This document shows, in pieces, positions 46,191-54,755 of a stretch of DNA of 64,000 nt (position 1 is its first letter; each line of letters starts with the position of its first letter). The translations under genes were made by a program, and so were the position numbers. Source of the stretch: Mycolicibacterium moriokaense (GTDB lineage Bacteria; Actinomycetota; Actinomycetes; Mycobacteriales; Mycobacteriaceae); the NCBI RefSeq assembly GCF_003347205.1, contig NZ_QQBJ01000029.1, positions 1 through 64,000 of the forward strand. Direction: 5' to 3'. The notes under the pieces were generated by a model. That model had not been told where the DNA came from, made no database searches, and worked only from the letters and a program-made list of their open reading frames with translations.

Positions 46191-46964
46191 GTGCGACCAA
46201 CCCCCAAGTGCTGGCTGACCGACATGGACGGTGTCCTGGTGCGCGAGGAGCATGCGCTGCCCGGTGCCGCCGAGTTCCTGCAACGCCTCGTCGACAAGAA
46301 GAGGCCGTTTCTGGTGCTGACCAACAATTCCATCTTCACCCCCCGTGACCTGGCGGCCCGGCTGGCGCGGTCGGGGCTGTCGGTGCCGGAGTCGGCGATC
46401 TGGACGTCGGCGCTGGCCACCGCGGACTTCCTCGGCGACCAGTTGCCCGGCGGGTCGGCCTACGTCATCGGCGAGGCGGGCCTGACGACCGCCCTTCACG
46501 AGGTGGGCTACACGCTGACCGATGTCGACCCGGACTTCGTCGTACTGGGCGAAACGCGCACCTACTCGTTCGAGGCGATCACCAAGGCGATCCGGCTCAT
46601 CCAGGCCGGCGCACGGTTCATCGCCACCAACCCCGATGTCACGGGGCCGTCGGCGGAAGGACCGCTGCCTGCCACCGGATCGGTGGCGGCGATGATCACC
46701 AAGGCGACCGGACGAGAGCCCTACTTCGTCGGCAAGCCCAACCCGATGATGTTCCGCAGCGCGCTCAACCGCATCGAGGCGCACTCGGAGAGCACCTGCA
46801 TGGTGGGCGACCGGATGGACACCGACGTCGTCGCGGGCATCGAGGCGGGGTTGGAGACCATCCTGGTGCTCACCGGGTCGACCACCCGCGAGGAGGTCGA
46901 CCGCTACCCGTTCCGGCCCAGCCGGGTGCTGCCCAGCATCGCCGAAGCCGTCGAGCTGGTGTGA
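46191..46964 (+). CDS. HAD superfamily hydrolase (NagD/subclass IIA)
   Basis: A 257-residue phosphatase. Motif I is TDMDGVL (Asp nucleophile), motif II Thr in VLTNNS, Lys in VGKPNP and motif [15 protein letters not shown]. The cap between motifs II and III is of the C2 type as in NagD and 4-nitrophenylphosphatase-like enzymes. GTG 46191 starts at [13 protein letters not shown]; the frame is open to 46125. The phosphate ester used is unknown. It is divergent from the P450 operon and is followed after 89 bases by the arginase-fold gene. Confidence 0.9.
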   Translation: MRPTPKCWLTDMDGVLVREEHALPGAAEFLQRLVDKKRPFLVLTNNSIFTPRDLAARLARSGLSVPESAIWTSALATADFLGDQLPGGSAYVIGEAGLTTALHEVGYTLTDVDPDFVVLGETRTYSFEAITKAIRLIQAGARFIATNPDVTGPSAEGPLPATGSVAAMITKATGREPYFVGKPNPMMFRSALNRIEAHSESTCMVGDRMDTDVVAGIEAGLETILVLTGSTTREEVDRYPFRPSRVLPSIAEAVELV

Positions 46965-47053
46965 TATCCCGCCGACCCGACGCCTGCAACGCCTATGTTC
47001 GTAAGCGTGATCGTCGACGGTGACCGCGGGGATCGTCATCGGGGGGTGAGCCG

Positions 47054-47971
47054 GTGGCCGAGATCGAGCTGATCGGGGTCCCCTTCGACGGCTACGGCAG
47101 ACCGGGCAACCAGGCGCGCGCGGCCGGCGCCCTGCGCGACGCGGGCCTGCTCGACGCGTTCGAACATCACCACCTGGCCTGCCACGGGGACCTCGATCTC
47201 CCGTCGGGAGAGCCGGGCCGCGGGCCGACGACCCTGATCAACGAACGGGCGCTGCTGATGATGACGCGTGCGCTCAACGAGCGCGTCGGGTCGGCGGTGC
47301 GCGCGGGCAGGCTGCCGATCGTCTACGGCGGCGACTGCTCGACGCTGCTCGGCATCGTGACCGGGCTGCGCGACCACGTCGGCGACGTCGGTCTGGTGTT
47401 CATCGACGGCCACGAGGACACCATGCCGCTGGACGTATCCGAGGACGGTGAGGCGGCAAACACCGAGCTCGGGCTGCTGCTCGGGTTGACCGGGCGCACG
47501 CTGGGAGGCGAACTCGGCGACCGGCTGCCCGCATTGCGCCGCGACCGGCTGGTCGTGCTCGGCCCGCGCGACGAGGAGTGGCGGCGACAGTTCAACGTCG
47601 GCACCCTTGCCGACTACGGAGTGTGGGTGGCGCCGCTGGCCGAGGTCGCCGACGACCCCACCGGAGCCGGCCGCCGCGCGATCGAGCAGCTGGCGGGCCA
47701 GGTCGACCGGTGGTGGCTGCACATCGATCTCGACGTCCTGGATCCCGTGGTCTTCGCGGCGCAGGGCCTGCCTGACTTTCCCGACGAGCCCGGCGGCCTG
47801 ACCTGGGAGCAGCTCACCGATCTGGTGATGGCGCTGTTCACCACGACGGCGGCGTGCGTCGGGGGCAGCATCGCGATCTACGACCCCGACCAGGACCCAG
47901 ATCGCCTCGGCGCCAAGGAGATCGTCGCGTTCATCCGTAGCGTGGTGGCCCGTCCCACGATCAGTCGTTGA
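47054..47971 (+). CDS. Arginase/ureohydrolase-fold protein with altered metal site
   Basis: A 305-residue member of the arginase/agmatinase/formiminoglutamase fold. The usual GGDHS reads GGDCS (92-96), so the first Mn ligand His is Cys95. The second motif is Asp118-Gly-His120-Glu-Asp122 (canonical DAHxD) and the third HIDLDVLDP keeps both Asp ligands. A substrate other than arginine is therefore likely. GTG 47054 follows GGGGGGTGAG. The fused dehydrogenase E1 gene begins 12 bases after its stop, implying coexpression. Confidence 0.85.
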   Translation: MAEIELIGVPFDGYGRPGNQARAAGALRDAGLLDAFEHHHLACHGDLDLPSGEPGRGPTTLINERALLMMTRALNERVGSAVRAGRLPIVYGGDCSTLLGIVTGLRDHVGDVGLVFIDGHEDTMPLDVSEDGEAANTELGLLLGLTGRTLGGELGDRLPALRRDRLVVLGPRDEEWRRQFNVGTLADYGVWVAPLAEVADDPTGAGRRAIEQLAGQVDRWWLHIDLDVLDPVVFAAQGLPDFPDEPGGLTWEQLTDLVMALFTTTAACVGGSIAIYDPDQDPDRLGAKEIVAFIRSVVARPTISR

Positions 47972-47983
47972 CGCAGGAGACCC

Positions 47984-50158
47984 GTGGCCGAACCCATCGA
48001 CGAGTACTTCACCGCCGCCGTCGCGGCGATGAGCCCGCAGCCGCGCCGGCGCGCAGGCGATGAACCGGTGCGGGACGGGACATCGCTGACCGCGCGAGTG
48101 TGCCTGGCGCTCTTCGATGTCCAGCTCGGCAGCCGGCACCTCGACCTGGCCGCGCGGTGGCTGCGCGCACAGGGCAGGGGCTACTACACCATCGGGTCGT
48201 CTGGGCACGAGGGCAACGCCGCCGTCGCGGCCGCCCTGCGTCCGACCGATCCCGCGCTGCTGCACTACCGGTCGGGTGCCTTCTTCCTGGCCCGTGCCGC
48301 CCTCGTCGACGGGCGCGAACCGCTGCGCGATGTGCTGCTGGGGCTGGTCGCGGCGACGGACGAGCCGATCGCGGGCGGGCGGCACAAGGTGTTCGGCCGC
48401 CACGACCTGCGCATCATTCCGCAGACCTCGACCATCGCCTCGCATCTGCCGCGCGCCGTCGGAGTGGCGTTCTCCATCGCGCGCGCCCGCAAGCTCGGGG
48501 TGGCCTGCGCGTGGCCGGATGACGCTGTGGCCGTGTGCAGTTTCGGTGACGCCTCGGTGAACCACTCGACCGCCGTCGGGGCGATCAACACCGCCATGCA
48601 CTCCGCGTATCAAGGCGTGCCGATGCCGTTGCTGTTCGTCTGCGAGGACAACGGGATCGGCATCAGCGTGCGCACCCCCCGCGGCTGGATCGAGCAGAGC
48701 TACCAAAACCGCGACGGCTTGGCCTATTTCGGCGCCGACGGGTGCGATCTGCCCGCGACGTTCGACGCCGCGGTGGCGGCCGCCGACTGGGTGCGCACCC
48801 GTCGCCGCCCCGCCTTCTTGCACCTGCGGACGGTCCGGCTGATGGCCCACGCCGGCTCCGACTACGAGCAGGCCTACCGGCGGCCGGACGAGATCACCGC
48901 CGACTATGCGCGAGACCCGTTGGTGCGCACCGCGAAACTCCTGGTCGCCGAGGGAGTGCTGACGCCGTCGGAGGTGCTCGACCGGTATGAGGCCAAGCGC
49001 GCCGAGGTGATGGAACTGGCCGCCGACGTCATGGATTCGGCACAGCTGGACAGCGCGCAGGCGGTGATGACGCCGCTGGCGCTCGGCGGGCAAGATGCGG
49101 CCGGCGCAGCGCCCGAATCGTTGGCGGCCTCGGTGCGGTCGGGTGATCCCGCTGCGCCGATGACGGTCGCGATCGGGATCAACCGCGCGCTCGACGACAT
49201 CCTGGACCGCTATCCGGAGGCCATCGTCTTCGGCGAGGACGTCGCCCGCAAGGGAGGTGTGTACGGGGTGACCCGCGGGCTGCTCAACCGGACCAGTTCG
49301 GCGCGGGTGTTCGACACGCTGCTCGACGAGCAGTCCATTCTGGGGCTGGCTCTGGGCGCCGGGGTGTCCGGGCTGCTGCCCATCCCGGAGATCCAGTACC
49401 TGGCCTACCTTCACAACGCCGCGGACCAGATTCGCGGTGAAGGCGCCACGCTGCAGTTCTTCTCCAACCGCCAGTACCGCAATCCGATGGTGGTGCGGGT
49501 CGCGGGATACGGCTACCAGAAGGGTTTCGGCGGGCACTTCCACAACGACAACTCGATCGCGGCGATCCGCGACATCCCCGGTGTGGTCATCGCCTCGCCT
49601 GCGCGTCCCGACGACGCCGCGGCCATGCTGCACACGTGCGCAGCCGCCGCCAGGGCGTCGGGCGCGGTGTGCGTGTTCCTGGAGCCCATCGCGCTGTATC
49701 ACACCCGCGACCTGTACGAGGACGGCGACGAGCGGTGGCTGGCGGCCTATCCCGGCGCGGCGGTGCCGATCGGAAAAGGCAGAACCTACGGCGACGGAAC
49801 GGATTTGACGATCCTCACCTTCGCCAACGGTCTGCGGATGAGCCTGCGCGTCGCCCGTGTGCTGGAAGCGCGTGGCATCTCGGCGCGGGTGCTCGATCTG
49901 CGCTGGCTGGCACCCCTGCCCGTCGAGGACATGCTGCGCGAGGCCGACGTCAGCGGCAGGACTCTCGTCGTCGACGAAACCCGGCGGACCGGGGGAGTCG
50001 GTGAGGGCATCGTCGCGACGCTGCTCGAACACGGCTACACCGGTGCGCTCGACCTGGTCGCCAGCGCGGACAGCTTCATCCCGCTCGGGGACGCCGCGCT
50101 GCACGTGCTGCTGTCCGAGGAGACGATCGAGGCCGCGGCCGTCAATCTGGCCGGCTGA
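47984..50158 (+). CDS. Fused alpha-beta 2-oxoacid dehydrogenase E1 (thiamine diphosphate dependent)
   Basis: A 724-residue fusion of both E1 subunits. The alpha half (about 30-340) has the ThDP motif GDAS at 188-191 followed by EDNGIGIS with Asn223. The beta half (about 385-715) starts TVAIGINRALDDIL and has FGEDVARKGGVYGVT and a transketolase C-terminal domain. This layout is known for branched-chain 2-oxoacid or related dehydrogenases in some bacteria. No E2 or E3 gene is nearby, so it must use another complex or act alone as a decarboxylase. GTG 47984 follows GCAGGAGAC. It is cotranscribed with the arginase-fold gene. Confidence 0.88.
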   Translation: MAEPIDEYFTAAVAAMSPQPRRRAGDEPVRDGTSLTARVCLALFDVQLGSRHLDLAARWLRAQGRGYYTIGSSGHEGNAAVAAALRPTDPALLHYRSGAFFLARAALVDGREPLRDVLLGLVAATDEPIAGGRHKVFGRHDLRIIPQTSTIASHLPRAVGVAFSIARARKLGVACAWPDDAVAVCSFGDASVNHSTAVGAINTAMHSAYQGVPMPLLFVCEDNGIGISVRTPRGWIEQSYQNRDGLAYFGADGCDLPATFDAAVAAADWVRTRRRPAFLHLRTVRLMAHAGSDYEQAYRRPDEITADYARDPLVRTAKLLVAEGVLTPSEVLDRYEAKRAEVMELAADVMDSAQLDSAQAVMTPLALGGQDAAGAAPESLAASVRSGDPAAPMTVAIGINRALDDILDRYPEAIVFGEDVARKGGVYGVTRGLLNRTSSARVFDTLLDEQSILGLALGAGVSGLLPIPEIQYLAYLHNAADQIRGEGATLQFFSNRQYRNPMVVRVAGYGYQKGFGGHFHNDNSIAAIRDIPGVVIASPARPDDAAAMLHTCAAAARASGAVCVFLEPIALYHTRDLYEDGDERWLAAYPGAAVPIGKGRTYGDGTDLTILTFANGLRMSLRVARVLEARGISARVLDLRWLAPLPVEDMLREADVSGRTLVVDETRRTGGVGEGIVATLLEHGYTGALDLVASADSFIPLGDAALHVLLSEETIEAAAVNLAG

Positions 50159-50174
50159 GCGCACCTGACACTCG

Positions 50175-50232
50175 TCGATTCTGCAGACAGACCGCGATTG
50201 CGCATATTTTCGCGATCTCACCGCAGAATCGA
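50175..50232. repeat. Nested inverted repeat in the E1/CoA-transferase gap
   Basis: TCGATTCTGC (50175-50184) pairs with GCAGAATCGA (50223-50232), and inside it CGCGA (50193-50197) pairs with TCGCG (50210-50214). The 58-base unit contains an AT-rich centre (CATATTTT). It resembles the small palindromic intergenic elements with GCAGA ends and a CGCAT/TTTCGCG centre that recur in mycobacterial genomes. It could act as a terminator for the E1 operon. Copy number cannot be judged from one window. Confidence 0.6.
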
Positions 50233-50273
50233 TGGTGAGGCATGGCGCGGATCGCGCTTGATAGCTTGAGCCG

Positions 50274-51479
50274 GTGAGTGATACCCCCAACGCCGCGCGC
50301 CCGCTTGCCGGGGTCAGAATCGTCGAGATCTCCAGCTTCGTCGCGGTGCCGCTGGCGGGTATGACGCTGTCCCAACTCGGTGCCGAGGTGGCGCGGGTGG
50401 ATCCGATCGACGGTGCCGCCGATTACCACCGCTGGCCGGTGACCGACGACGGGGCAAGCATCTACTGGGCGGGATTGAACAAGGGCAAGCGCTCCGTGGC
50501 GGCCGACGTTCGCTCGCCCGAGGGCCAGGCGCTGGTGGCGCGGCTGATCGCCGACAGCGGAGTGCTGATCACGAATGTGGCCGGGCGGCAGTGGCATTCC
50601 TACGACACCCTGACCCGGTTGCGGCCCGACCTGATCCATGTCGAGGTGTCGGGCCGCGCCGACGGCGGCACCGGCGTCGACTACACGGTCAACGCGGGGC
50701 TGGGTTTCCCGGCGGTGACCGGTCCCGCCGAACTGGGGGCGCCGGTCAACCACGTGCTGCCCGCCTGGGACGTCGCATGCGGTGTCTACGCGGCGTTGTC
50801 GGTGGTCACCGCACTGCGCCACCGCGAAGCCACCGGCGAGGGCCAGCGGATCTCCATTCCGTTGGAGAACGTCGCGCTCGCCACCGCGGGCAACCTCAGC
50901 TTCCTGACCGAGGTGATGGTGAACGGGACCAGCAGGCAACGGATCGGCAATTCGATCTACGGCCAGTACGGCCAGGAGTTCACCAGCAGTGACGGTGTGT
51001 CGTTCATGATCGTGGCCCTCACCAAGCGGCACTTCCGCGATCTGACCGAACTGACGGGGACGACGAGCGCCGTTGCCGCGCTTGCCGAATCACTGGGCGC
51101 CGACTTCACCGACGAGGGGCAGCGCTACACCCACCGCGACGCGCTGAGCGGACTGTTCGCCGAATGGTTCGCCACGCACACCGCCGCACAGGTCGCCGAC
51201 GCTCTGTCGGCGTCGTCGGTGCTGTGGGAGCGCTACCGCACCTTCGCCGAGGTGGTCGACGACGAAAGGGTGACGGCCAACCCGATGTTCTCCGTACTGA
51301 ACCAACCCCGAATCGGCGAGTACCTGGCGCCGGGCCTGCCCGTGGCGATCAACGGCGACTATCCGAGGGCAGTGCCCGCTCCTGCTCTCGGCGACGACAC
51401 CGCGGGCGTGCTCGCCGATTGGCTCGGGCTCAGCACCGCCGACGTCGACCGCCTCACCGAGTCAGGCACGGTTCGGTGA
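50274..51479 (+). CDS. Family III CoA-transferase (CaiB/BaiF type)
   Basis: A 401-residue enzyme of the class III CoA-transferase family, which moves CoA between acids through a mixed anhydride on Asp. The probable catalytic Asp166 is in LPAWDVACGVYAALS; the N-terminal block RIVEISSFVAVPLAGM and the segment YWAGLNKGKRSVAAD are typical. It resembles mycobacterial proteins annotated as 2-methylfumaryl-CoA isomerase, an intramolecular CoA transfer, but this is from memory. GTG 50274 is the start. The TesB gene overlaps its stop (GTGA), suggesting that transferase and thioesterase act on the same CoA ester. Confidence 0.87.
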   Translation: MSDTPNAARPLAGVRIVEISSFVAVPLAGMTLSQLGAEVARVDPIDGAADYHRWPVTDDGASIYWAGLNKGKRSVAADVRSPEGQALVARLIADSGVLITNVAGRQWHSYDTLTRLRPDLIHVEVSGRADGGTGVDYTVNAGLGFPAVTGPAELGAPVNHVLPAWDVACGVYAALSVVTALRHREATGEGQRISIPLENVALATAGNLSFLTEVMVNGTSRQRIGNSIYGQYGQEFTSSDGVSFMIVALTKRHFRDLTELTGTTSAVAALAESLGADFTDEGQRYTHRDALSGLFAEWFATHTAAQVADALSASSVLWERYRTFAEVVDDERVTANPMFSVLNQPRIGEYLAPGLPVAINGDYPRAVPAPALGDDTAGVLADWLGLSTADVDRLTESGTVR

Positions 51480-52291
51480 GCAGGTTGCGCAGGCTGCTCG
51501 ACGTGCAGGCGGGCGACGACGACAGCACGTGGATCGGCCCGGAAAGCGGCCCGGAGGGCAAGCGCGCCTTCGGGGGTCAGTTCGTCGCGCAGAGTCTGGC
51601 CGCGGCATGCCGCAGCGTCGACTCCGACCGGTTGCCGACCAACATGCATCTGCAGTTCCTGCGGGGCGGGCAGGCCGGCGACCCCGTCGAATACAAGGTG
51701 ACCCCGGTCTACGACGGGCGGACGGCCGCGGCCCGCCGCGTCGACTCCCGGCAGGACGGACGGCTGCTGACGACGGCGTCGGTGTCCTTCGCGGTGGCCC
51801 TGCCGGGACCCGAGCACGGGCACTGGGAGCGCATGCCGGGCGATCCGGACCTGCTGCCGCAGACCGGGCCCGCGGGGCCCGCGCCGTCGATGCCGTTGGA
51901 CGAGTTCGACATCAGGATCGACGATGGCGTCGCCAGCGGCGAGTTCGTCCGCCGATTCTGGTGGCGGGCGACGGTTCCGCTGCCCGCCGACCCGTTGATC
52001 CACACGCTCGTCGCGGCCTATGTGTGCGATGTGTACATGATCGATCCCGCGCTTGCGGTGCACGGGTATTCGATGAAGGCGCGCACACACCGAAGCGGCA
52101 CCACCGATTCGTCGATCTGGTTTCACCAACCGGTCAGGGCAAACGAGTGGAACCTGCTGGAAACCAGGTCGCCCGCCGCCGCGCGCGGTCGCGGCGTGGT
52201 GACGGGAAGCCTGGTGCGCGCCGACGGCGTGATCGCCGCGACGCTGGCGCAGGAGGGGCTCATCGCAGAGCGGGAACCGAGCCCGCGGTAG
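51476..52291 (+). CDS. TesB-type acyl-CoA thioesterase
   Basis: A 271-residue double-hotdog thioesterase II. The N-terminal hotdog contains RAFGGQFVAQSLAAA and NMHLQFLRGG; the C-terminal one ends with IWFHQPVRANEWNLLETRSP, with the expected Asp in VCDVYMID, Thr/Ser and Gln residues of the TesB triad region. It releases CoA from acyl-CoAs. The start GTG 51476 overlaps the CoA-transferase stop. Its last 32 bases overlap, on the opposite strand, the end of the adenylation-acyltransferase gene. Confidence 0.9.
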   Translation: MSRLRRLLDVQAGDDDSTWIGPESGPEGKRAFGGQFVAQSLAAACRSVDSDRLPTNMHLQFLRGGQAGDPVEYKVTPVYDGRTAAARRVDSRQDGRLLTTASVSFAVALPGPEHGHWERMPGDPDLLPQTGPAGPAPSMPLDEFDIRIDDGVASGEFVRRFWWRATVPLPADPLIHTLVAAYVCDVYMIDPALAVHGYSMKARTHRSGTTDSSIWFHQPVRANEWNLLETRSPAAARGRGVVTGSLVRADGVIAATLAQEGLIAEREPSPR

Positions 52292-54755
52292 GCGCGCGCT
52301 CGCGGCGATCGCGTAGCCACGACCTGGTCGCGTTGAGCGCCCTGGTGATCAGGACGCCGACGATGACGGCAGCGATCACACCGAGCAGCGGATGCGCGTC
52401 GAACAGCGGATACACCTGGTAGTGCGTGAGATACGTGTACAGCGATGCCTCGGCGACGGTTCCCGCGACCGCGGTCAACCAGGCCGGGCACCGGATCGCG
52501 GGCAGCCAGATCAGCAGCAGCAGTCCGGCCATCACCAACAGTTCCCGATGGGTGTTGTCGAAGTAGCCGTGCAGGCTGACGATCAACACCAGCGTGACGG
52601 CGATCCGCTGCCACACCGTCGACGACTTGGCCGCCGCCCAGCCCACGGCGAAGAACCAGAAGGCCAGCACCGTGAACCACGCGCCGTGGCCCAAGTGCGG
52701 GCCCACCAGGTCGTAGCGAACGGCCAGCCCGAAGGCGAGGAATGCCGCCGCGAACGCGAAGGGGCGCCGCCGCTCCAGCCGGTCGGCCACGGGCAGCCAG
52801 CACACCACGGTCAGTGCGACCAGAATCCAGACCAACACCTCGACGAACCACAGCCGACCCGCGGTCATGCTGCCGCCGGGTCCGAACAGCTTCTCGACCA
52901 GAAGCAGGTTCGTCCAGTGATAGTCATCGGTGATCAGCAGCGCGATCGCTATCCACACCAACGACGGCACGGCGATCCACGCAATCGTCTTGCGCAGGTG
53001 GTGAACCCGATCCGTGCGGGACACCGGCGTCAGACAGAACCGGCCGAAGTTGTAGCCCGCGATGCCGAGCAGCAGATGGGCGCCGCCCCACATCTCGTAG
53101 AGCATGGCGTGCGAGCCGATGATCAATACGATGGCCACCGCGCGCAAGGCCACGCTGGTTTCCAGCGTCGAGTTCAGCCACGGCCACGGCTTGCGCCGCG
53201 GCGGCGTGACGCGCTCCAACTCGGCCAGCGATCGTCGCTGCCAATCGGCGGGCAGCCGACCGAGCATCCGCTCGAGCCGAACAGACATCGCAACGTAGGA
53301 CAGCGAATTGCCGCCCAAATCGACGAAGCTCTGGTCGGAGCGGATCGTCTGCGGATCCATCTGCAGCACATCGGCGAAAAGCGCTCGCAAGTCGCGTGAC
53401 GGCTTGGCCGGCTGCGGGGTTCGACGCGCGAGTTCGCGGATGGCCTCGTAGTCCGGTTTGCCCGACGATAGCAGCGGCAACTCGGTCATGGTGAGCACCC
53501 GCACGGCGGCGGCGGGAAGACCGGAGGCGGACACCGTGATTCGTTGCACCGCAGCGTCATCGGATACCACGGCAACCACAAGCCGCTCTTCGTCGTCGAT
53601 GCAGAACGCTGTCACGCCCTCGGCGCTGAGCGCCGCCTCCACCCGATGCAGGTCGATTCGCAGGCCGTACAGTTTCACGAATCGGCTGCTGCGCCCGACC
53701 ACCTCGTAGAGCCCGTCGGCCGTACGGCGCGCGACGTCCCCTGTGTGCAGTCGCTCGACCGTCTTGCCGAGCGCCAGATCCGCAGCCGTGTGTGCATAAC
53801 CCATCATGACGTTCGGCCCGTGGTACACCAGTTCACCGACGTCCGGTTCGGGCCAGTCCTCGAGGGGCTCCAACGTGAAGGAGCCGCCCGGGATCGGCCG
53901 GCCGATCGAGTCGGGGTGAGAATGTGCGAGTTCCGATGGCAGATAGGCCATTCGGGCCGTCGCCTCGGTCGCGCCGTACATCACGTACAGCTGCCAGCCC
54001 TGCTGCGCCCCCATGCGCGCGAAGCGCTGCACGCGCTGCGGCGTCAGCCGCCCGCCCGCCTGGGTGATGTAGCGCAGATCGGGCAGGTCGATGTCGTCGA
54101 AGCCGATCCTGTCCAGCATCTCGAAGGTGTAGGGCACACCGGCGAACGACGTGCCGCGGTGCCGGCGCAGCAACGTCCAGAATGTCGGGTCGACAACCGA
54201 GCGGTCGGTGACGATGAGGCCGGCGCCGCGCAGCAGGTGGCTGTGGATCACCGACAGCCCGTAGCAGTAGGACATCGGCAGAGTGGTTGCGGCCCTGTCG
54301 GTTCGGCTGATGTCCAGGTATTCGGCGATCGCCTCGGCGTTGGCGACGAGGTTGTCTTGCGACAGCCGAACCAGCTTCGGCGATCCAGTGCTGCCCGAGG
54401 TGGACATCAACAGCGCGAGGTCAGGATGAAAGCGATGTGCGCTGCCTGACCGGCGCTCGCGGATGCCGTCGCCGTCGATGACGACGTCGGGGTCATACGT
54501 CCGCACCATCGCCGACGGCCCCCGGCCCGCCGACATCGGCAGCACGACGTGATCGCCCGCCAGCGCGCCGAGATAGTGAACCAGCGTGGCTACGTCGTTG
54601 CGTGCCTCGAGCTGCACCAGCCTGCGGGTGGTGCCCAGCTCACCGGTCACCTCGGCCACTCGATCGGCGAGTTCGCCGTAGGTCAGTGTGTTGTTTTCGG
54701 TCAGAATTGCGACGCTGTCGCCGTGCTCACGGAGGTGGTTCACGAGCGGGCTCAC
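52260..54755 (-). CDS. Adenylation domain - carrier domain - membrane acyltransferase-3 fusion protein
   Basis: An 831-residue three-part protein. Residues 1-440 are an ANL adenylation domain: P-loop STSGSTGSPK (118-127), YGATEA (260-265), HTGD (337-340), and the catalytic Lys433 in LSSGKPDYEAI. Residues ~452-520 are a peptidyl/acyl carrier with the phosphopantetheine Ser484 in DLGGNSLS. Residues ~533-815 have about ten membrane helices and begin like acyltransferase-3 proteins (LRAVAIVLIIGSHA, putative catalytic His549). It should activate an acid, load it on the carrier and pass it across or onto a membrane acceptor. GTG 54755 overlaps the ABC ATPase stop, so it belongs to the IdeR-box iron operon. 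Confidence 0.88.
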   Translation of the reverse strand: MSPLVNHLREHGDSVAILTENNTLTYGELADRVAEVTGELGTTRRLVQLEARNDVATLVHYLGALAGDHVVLPMSAGRGPSAMVRTYDPDVVIDGDGIRERRSGSAHRFHPDLALLMSTSGSTGSPKLVRLSQDNLVANAEAIAEYLDISRTDRAATTLPMSYCYGLSVIHSHLLRGAGLIVTDRSVVDPTFWTLLRRHRGTSFAGVPYTFEMLDRIGFDDIDLPDLRYITQAGGRLTPQRVQRFARMGAQQGWQLYVMYGATEATARMAYLPSELAHSHPDSIGRPIPGGSFTLEPLEDWPEPDVGELVYHGPNVMMGYAHTAADLALGKTVERLHTGDVARRTADGLYEVVGRSSRFVKLYGLRIDLHRVEAALSAEGVTAFCIDDEERLVVAVVSDDAAVQRITVSASGLPAAAVRVLTMTELPLLSSGKPDYEAIRELARRTPQPAKPSRDLRALFADVLQMDPQTIRSDQSFVDLGGNSLSYVAMSVRLERMLGRLPADWQRRSLAELERVTPPRRKPWPWLNSTLETSVALRAVAIVLIIGSHAMLYEMWGGAHLLLGIAGYNFGRFCLTPVSRTDRVHHLRKTIAWIAVPSLVWIAIALLITDDYHWTNLLLVEKLFGPGGSMTAGRLWFVEVLVWILVALTVVCWLPVADRLERRRPFAFAAAFLAFGLAVRYDLVGPHLGHGAWFTVLAFWFFAVGWAAAKSSTVWQRIAVTLVLIVSLHGYFDNTHRELLVMAGLLLLIWLPAIRCPAWLTAVAGTVAEASLYTYLTHYQVYPLFDAHPLLGVIAAVIVGVLITRALNATRSWLRDRRERAPTAGSVPALR

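Noticed and set aside
47036-50290. Minus-strand open frame of 1084 codons
   Set aside because: It lies opposite the arginase-fold and E1 genes, which have clear family motifs; no motif is seen in the antisense product.
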